From Lactobacillus sp. CBA3605 (GTDB lineage Bacteria > Bacillota > Bacilli > Lactobacillales > Lactobacillaceae), in the NCBI RefSeq assembly GCF_002970915.1, contig NZ_CP027190.1, positions 1,922,001-1,986,000 on the forward strand: a stretch of 64,000 nucleotides of DNA, read 5' to 3'. The translations under genes and the position numbers were made by a program. The notes under the pieces were generated by a model. That model was not told the DNA's origin. It saw only the letters and a program-made list of their open reading frames with translations, and made no database searches. Shown here piece after piece: positions 60,427 to 64,000 of the stretch; the first letter of the stretch is position 1; the number at the start of each line of letters is the position of its first letter.

Positions 60427-60897
60427 ATGGCCAAGCAACGAGGTAAGCATCAAGATACTGCCCTTGCTCAAAATCGTAAGGCCCGTCATGATTACGCAGT
60501 TGAGGACACTTATGAAGCTGGGATTGCTTTAACAGGGACCGAAATTAAGTCTGTGCGGGATCGCCGGGCAAACTTAAAAGATGGGTATGTCCAAATCCGT
60601 AATGGTGAAGCCATTATGGTGAATGTGCATATTAGTCCATTCAAAGAAGCGAATCGGTTTAACGTGGATCCATTGCGTAGTCGTAAATTACTTTTGCATA
60701 AAAAAGAGATCAAAAAGTTAAGTGAAGCCACCGCAACTAAAGGGGTGACGATCATTCCTTTAAAAATGTATCTTAAGCATGGTTTTGCAAAGGTTTTGAT
60801 TGGCGTGGCCCATGGGAAACGCGAATATGACAAGCGGCAAGATATTAAAAAACGTGAACAACAGCGTCAGATTGATCGCGTGATGAAACACTATTAG
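60427..60897 (+). CDS. smpB: SsrA-binding protein SmpB
   Basis: SmpB carries tmRNA to stalled ribosomes. The 156-residue protein has [20 protein letters not shown], the GTEIKSVR motif, HISPF and the basic C-terminal tail [19 protein letters not shown] that enters the decoding centre. ATG at 60427 follows TAGGGGGTG; the upstream in-frame GTG overlaps that site. tmRNA itself is not in this window. Confidence 0.96.
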   Translation: MAKQRGKHQDTALAQNRKARHDYAVEDTYEAGIALTGTEIKSVRDRRANLKDGYVQIRNGEAIMVNVHISPFKEANRFNVDPLRSRKLLLHKKEIKKLSEATATKGVTIIPLKMYLKHGFAKVLIGVAHGKREYDKRQDIKKREQQRQIDRVMKHY

Positions 60898-60911
60898 AAT
60901 TTTTATGCTTA

Positions 60912-60944
60912 ACTAGGATGGCTTAAATGCTGTCCTATTTTTTT
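60912..60944 (+). terminator. Intrinsic terminator after smpB
   Basis: The stem TAGGATGGC / GCTGTCCTA with a six-base loop and seven T. The next 240 bases are AT-rich and show no gene or repeat. Confidence 0.9.
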
Positions 60945-61192
60945 GTTGATCCAAAAGTTAGCTAAGTTTGTATGCTGAGTGGAATAAGCCGACTTTGGGG
61001 CTCAAATTGCTCTTTTTAGCGGCTAGTTGTGGTCAATTGGCCGCCAGATGACCAAAAAAATTAATAAACACAATAAATCAGCTTTTTCCTCGTTTTCTTC
61101 GTTGAAAATTTGGCTCTGATTAAGAAAATGAAGCCAAAGCTAAATGATACCGCAATCATTAAAAATAAATTAGATTATCATTACAAGTTGAG

Positions 61193-61222
61193 TTGGTGAG
61201 ATGCCATAATCTATGTTATATT
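61193..61222 (+). promoter_or_regulatory. Promoter of the glutamine-type transporter
   Basis: TTGGTG (61193-61198), 18 bp and TATATT (61217-61222), about 45 bp before the start codon. Confidence 0.55.
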
Positions 61223-61267
61223 TTATGACATACCGTTCAGGTAAAGTGAACTAGGAGGGGTCTCATC

Positions 61268-62704
61268 ATGAAAAAATGGCAGGTTGCAGTAGTCATACTG
61301 TTAGCGGCAGTTGGGAGTTGGTTAACCTTAGCGCCAACTGCCCAAGCTAAGACTTACACGATTGCGACAGACACGACTTTTGCACCGTTCGAATTTCAAG
61401 CAAAAGGCGGTAAGTATAAGGGTATTGATATTGATATTTTAAAGGCAATTGCTAAGAAAGAACATTTCAAGTACAACTTAAAAGCAATCAGTTTTGGTGC
61501 TGCTGTGCAACAGTTGAGTGCTAACCAAGTTGATGGCGTCATCGCCGGGATGAACATTACCCCCGAACGGAAACAAACCTTTGATTTTTCAACGCCGTAC
61601 TACACATCAGGAGTTGTCATGGCGGTGGCAAAAGGGAGCAAGATTACGGATTTTAAAGATTTGAAGGGGAAAATGGTTGCTTTGAAAACTGGCACGGCGG
61701 GCGCTGCTTATGCTAAGTCTATTCAAAGCAAGTATGGATTTAAAATTAAATATTTCAATGATTCTAATAACATGTATAACGATGTCAAAGTTGGTAATTC
61801 AGCAGCTTGTTTTGAGGATTATCCAGTGATGTCGTATGGCATTAAAAATGGGATTGCGTTAAAAATTGTATCGAAACAATACGCTGCTGGTGATTATGGT
61901 TTTGCAGTGAAAAAAGGTAAAAATGCTGAATTATTGAAGCAATTTAACGCCGGTTTAAAATCAATTAAAGCGGATGGCACGTATCAAAAAATTGTTAATA
62001 AGTATTTGCATTCGAGTGAAGCTAAATTAACCGGTGAAACTGCCAGCAGTCGGACGTTTGTTGGCCTATTCACGCAGAACTTTAGTACCATCAGCAGTGG
62101 GTTGTTGATGACATTAGAGTTAACCGTTATTTCAATTATTTTAGCCACTATCTTAGGCATGATTCTAGGCGTCTTAGGCGTGATGCCTGGCAAGCTGGGA
62201 CCTGCAATTTCTAGTACGATTATTTATATTTTTCGCGGGATGCCATTAATGGTGTTGGCCTTCTTTATCTATATTGGTTTTCCAGATCTGATTGGGCATG
62301 GGTTTAAAATCCCAGCCTTTATCGCTGGGATGGTGACGTTGATGCTGAACGAAGGCGCGTATACCGGGGCCTTTGTTAAAGGAGGTTTCCAAGCTGTTGA
62401 TGACGGTCAGATGGAGGCGGCCCGTTCACTGGGGTTACCTTATTGGACTGCGATGCGCAAGGTCATCATGCCGCAAGGAATTCGTATTATGATTCCATCA
62501 TTTATCAACCAATTTATTATTACGCTAAAGGATACGTCGATTTTATCGGTTATTGGGATTGTTGAATTAACCCAAACTGGGACGTTGATTATTGCTCGTA
62601 ACTTTGAAGGGTTCAAAATCTGGTTAATGATTGCGATTATCTACTTAATTATTATTACCTTATTGACATGGTTATCGAATTGGGTTCAAAGGAGGTTAAG
62701 CTAA
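61268..62704 (+). CDS. glnPH: Fused amino-acid binding protein-permease (GlnPH type)
   Basis: This is a 478-residue fusion. A signal peptide (1-27, ending AQAK) leads into one SBP family 3 binding domain (about 29-250, with [20 protein letters not shown] and [11 protein letters not shown]). A HisM/GlnP-type permease follows (about 270-478, five helices) with the coupling motif [23 protein letters not shown]. Such transporters import glutamine, glutamate, asparagine or similar; specificity is not readable. Lactococcal GlnPQ has two binding domains, whereas this one has a single one. ATG follows TAGGAGGGG. The ATPase gene starts two bases after its stop. Confidence 0.93.
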   Translation: MKKWQVAVVILLAAVGSWLTLAPTAQAKTYTIATDTTFAPFEFQAKGGKYKGIDIDILKAIAKKEHFKYNLKAISFGAAVQQLSANQVDGVIAGMNITPERKQTFDFSTPYYTSGVVMAVAKGSKITDFKDLKGKMVALKTGTAGAAYAKSIQSKYGFKIKYFNDSNNMYNDVKVGNSAACFEDYPVMSYGIKNGIALKIVSKQYAAGDYGFAVKKGKNAELLKQFNAGLKSIKADGTYQKIVNKYLHSSEAKLTGETASSRTFVGLFTQNFSTISSGLLMTLELTVISIILATILGMILGVLGVMPGKLGPAISSTIIYIFRGMPLMVLAFFIYIGFPDLIGHGFKIPAFIAGMVTLMLNEGAYTGAFVKGGFQAVDDGQMEAARSLGLPYWTAMRKVIMPQGIRIMIPSFINQFIITLKDTSILSVIGIVELTQTGTLIIARNFEGFKIWLMIAIIYLIIITLLTWLSNWVQRRLS

Positions 62705-62706
62705 CA

Positions 62707-63441
62707 ATGGCTAAAGTCAGTGTGCAAGATTTACACAAAAGTTATGGGGATAACGAAGTCTTAAAAGGCCTGAATTTAGAGGTTCAGAATAATGAAGTTG
62801 TTTGTATGATTGGGCCTTCTGGTTCGGGGAAAAGCACTTTTTTACGGTGCTTAAATGACTTAGAAGTCCCTAGCCAAGGTAAGGTTATCATTAGTGATTA
62901 TGACTTATCTGATCGGGCAACGAATATTAACCTCGTGCGGGCTAATATTGGCATGGTGTTTCAACATTTTAATTTATTTCCACATTTAACCGTGCTACAA
63001 AATATTACGTTAGCGCCGATTCAACTCAAGAAAGCGACTAAGACGGCGGCTGAAACGGCCGCACGTAAGTTGCTGGATACGGTTGGTTTAGCAGATAAGG
63101 CGGATGCAATGCCACAATCATTATCCGGGGGGCAACAACAACGAGTTGCTATTGCTCGTGCCTTAGCGATGCAACCAAAAATCATGCTGTTTGACGAACC
63201 GACTTCAGCGTTGGATCCTGAAATGGTGGGCGATGTGTTAGACGTCATGAAAAAATTAGCGGCCAATGGGATGACGATGATTGTTGTCACGCATGAGATG
63301 GGATTTGCTAAAGAAGTCGCAGATCGCGTCGTCTTCATGGCCGATGGGTTAATTCAAGAAAGCGGGCGCCCAGCGGATATTTTTGATCATCCGCAAAGTC
63401 CACGGTTACAGGATTTCTTGAATAAAGTGATTAATGTTTAA
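62707..63441 (+). CDS. glnQ: Polar amino-acid ABC transporter ATPase (GlnQ type)
   Basis: The 244-residue ATPase has Walker [10 protein letters not shown] (about 34-42), Q-loop [15 protein letters not shown], signature [15 protein letters not shown], Walker [15 protein letters not shown] and switch H in [15 protein letters not shown]. It powers the adjacent fused permease. ATG at 62707 follows AAAGGAGG, which lies within the permease 3' end; the longer reading from 62668 is rejected. Confidence 0.96.
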   Translation: MAKVSVQDLHKSYGDNEVLKGLNLEVQNNEVVCMIGPSGSGKSTFLRCLNDLEVPSQGKVIISDYDLSDRATNINLVRANIGMVFQHFNLFPHLTVLQNITLAPIQLKKATKTAAETAARKLLDTVGLADKADAMPQSLSGGQQQRVAIARALAMQPKIMLFDEPTSALDPEMVGDVLDVMKKLAANGMTMIVVTHEMGFAKEVADRVVFMADGLIQESGRPADIFDHPQSPRLQDFLNKVINV

Positions 63442-63462
63442 TGGTCCCATGTTTCGGGAGTC

Positions 63463-63509
63463 AAAAAGGCAACTGGTGTTGAGCTTGGCTCAGTACCAGT
63501 TGCCTTTTT
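63463..63509 (+). terminator. Intrinsic terminator after glnQ
   Basis: The perfect 15-bp stem AAAAAGGCAACTGGT / ACCAGTTGCCTTTTT around a 17-base loop. Confidence 0.92.
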
Positions 63510-63529
63510 GTGGAAAATATAATGAGGAT

Positions 63530-63644
63530 GATTTTTAAGGGAAACTAAGCCGTGAAATTTTGTGGCTAAACTGCTCAGCTGTTTTGATAAGGGCCCCGTT
63601 TTAGCAAATGTGAGGAATACTTGTAGCAGATCGTTATCTAACAT
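63530..63644 (-). pseudogene. LysR-family regulator remnant
   Basis: On the minus strand an ATG at 63644, with AGGAACTGA upstream, opens with MLDNDLLQVFLTFAKTGPLSK. That is the start of a LysR-type helix-turn-helix domain. After about 21 residues the reading departs from the family (the helix-turn-helix core is missing) and soon runs into the glnQ terminator. It looks like the 5' end of a regulator with most of the gene deleted. It is divergent from the aldo/keto reductase, the usual place for its regulator. Confidence 0.5.
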
Positions 63645-63719
63645 GACTTCAGTTCCTAGGATACATTATCTGTATACTAGCATGTTTAATTAGTAATTTT
63701 CAATTCACGAGTTTGTCTT

Positions 63720-63725
63720 TATACT
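63720..63725 (+). promoter_or_regulatory. -10 element before aldo/keto reductase
   Basis: TATACT with a weak TTTTCA -35 seventeen bases upstream (63697-63702), about 35 bp before the start codon. Confidence 0.4.
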
Positions 63726-63758
63726 AAGGCCATCCAGTTCAGGAAAGGTTTGATATAA

Positions 63759-64000
63759 ATGATAAAAACTCCAACGATTAAATTAAATGATGGTAATGAA
63801 ATTCCGGCAATGGGCTTTGGCACTTTTTAGATTCCGAATGATGGTTCAACGTACAAAGCAGTTAGACAAGCGTTAGTCCTTGGTTATCGACATATTGATA
63901 CAGCTGTGGCCTATTTTAATGAAGCCGAAGTGGGGCAAGCTATTCGAGATAGTCAGATTCCCCGTGACCAGATTTGGGTAACTAGTAAGCTTTGGTTACA
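63759..64000 (+). pseudogene. Aldo/keto reductase with in-frame stop (partial at window end)
   Basis: ATG at 63759, behind AGGAAAGG, opens an aldo/keto reductase: IKLNDGNEIPAMGFGTF, a stop TAG at 63828-63830 (codon 24), then [15 protein letters not shown] in the same frame. The catalytic Asp and Tyr follow in [11 protein letters not shown], and the Lys in VTSKLW, up to the window end. Relatives usually have Gln (CAG) in the stop position, so a single C-to-T change explains it. The rest of the frame is intact, so inactivation is recent, or the base is an error. The gene continues beyond the window. Confidence 0.85.

Noticed and set aside
60180..60446. Open frame rich in Ile, Val and Thr across the rnr 3' end
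   Set aside because: It is the shifted reading of the AAT/AGT repeats encoding the RNase R tail; it has no ribosome site and implausible composition.

Overview
This window is a contiguous piece of the core chromosome of a low-GC Firmicute of the family Lactobacillaceae. Gene order is closest to what is known for the Lactiplantibacillus plantarum group. That assignment is an inference from synteny and protein content: hpf-secA-prfB, phoPR-pst, yvlCD-hprK-lgt-gpsA-galU, uvrBA-luxS, rapZ-yvcK-whiA, rpoN-cggR-gap-pgk-tpi-eno, secG-est-rnr-smpB. Frequent TTG and GTG starts with strong AGGAGG sites, a fused glutamine-type transporter, and pyruvate oxidase fit the same group. No phage, insertion sequence or CRISPR array was seen.

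Layout. 1-4.4 kb: ribosome hibernation factor, SecA, and RF2 (prfB) read through a programmed +1 frameshift. 4.5-13 kb: a PDZ membrane protein, the PhoP/PhoR-type two-component system, and the complete phosphate transporter pstS-C-A-B-B with phoU. A ladder of 11-bp-spaced Pho-box half-sites precedes pstS. 13-17.8 kb: PspC and YvlD proteins, HPr kinase, Lgt, GpsA, GalU. 17.8-23.7 kb: two EAL-domain proteins flanking an NADH oxidase and thioredoxin reductase, then a DUF3290/DUF421 membrane pair. 23.8-33.4 kb: phosphoglucomutase, a D-Ala-D-Ala dipeptidase-like protein, an MFS exporter, an HD nucleotidase, and uvrB-uvrA behind a LexA-type box. 33.4-41.6 kb: luxS, argGH behind candidate ArgR sites, two small conserved proteins, rapZ-yvcK-whiA, and a MmcQ/YjbR protein. 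41.6-44.7 kb: a peptide-binding lipoprotein behind a Cys-rich leader peptide and a terminator, clpP with a CtsR box, and tRNA-Arg(CCG). 44.8-52 kb: sigma-54 and the glycolytic operon cggR-gap-pgk-tpi-eno with a good match to the CggR operator. 52-64 kb: pyruvate oxidase with a cre site, a kinase-like protein coupled to a ClC channel, secG, esterase, RNase R, SmpB, the GlnPH/GlnQ transporter, and finally a decayed LysR / aldo-keto reductase pair.

Much of the window is central carbon metabolism and its control. HPr kinase, pgm, galU, CggR and the glycolytic genes, pyruvate oxidase and two cre-like sites point to CcpA/HPr-linked regulation. Phosphate, arginine, SOS and heat-shock circuits each show a recognisable operator.

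The least explained items are the 35-codon Cys/Met-rich leader ORF and attenuator before the peptide-binding lipoprotein (41.67-41.97 kb), the structured intergenic stretch with a coding remnant between nox and trxB (20.17-20.67 kb), and the EAL protein pair.
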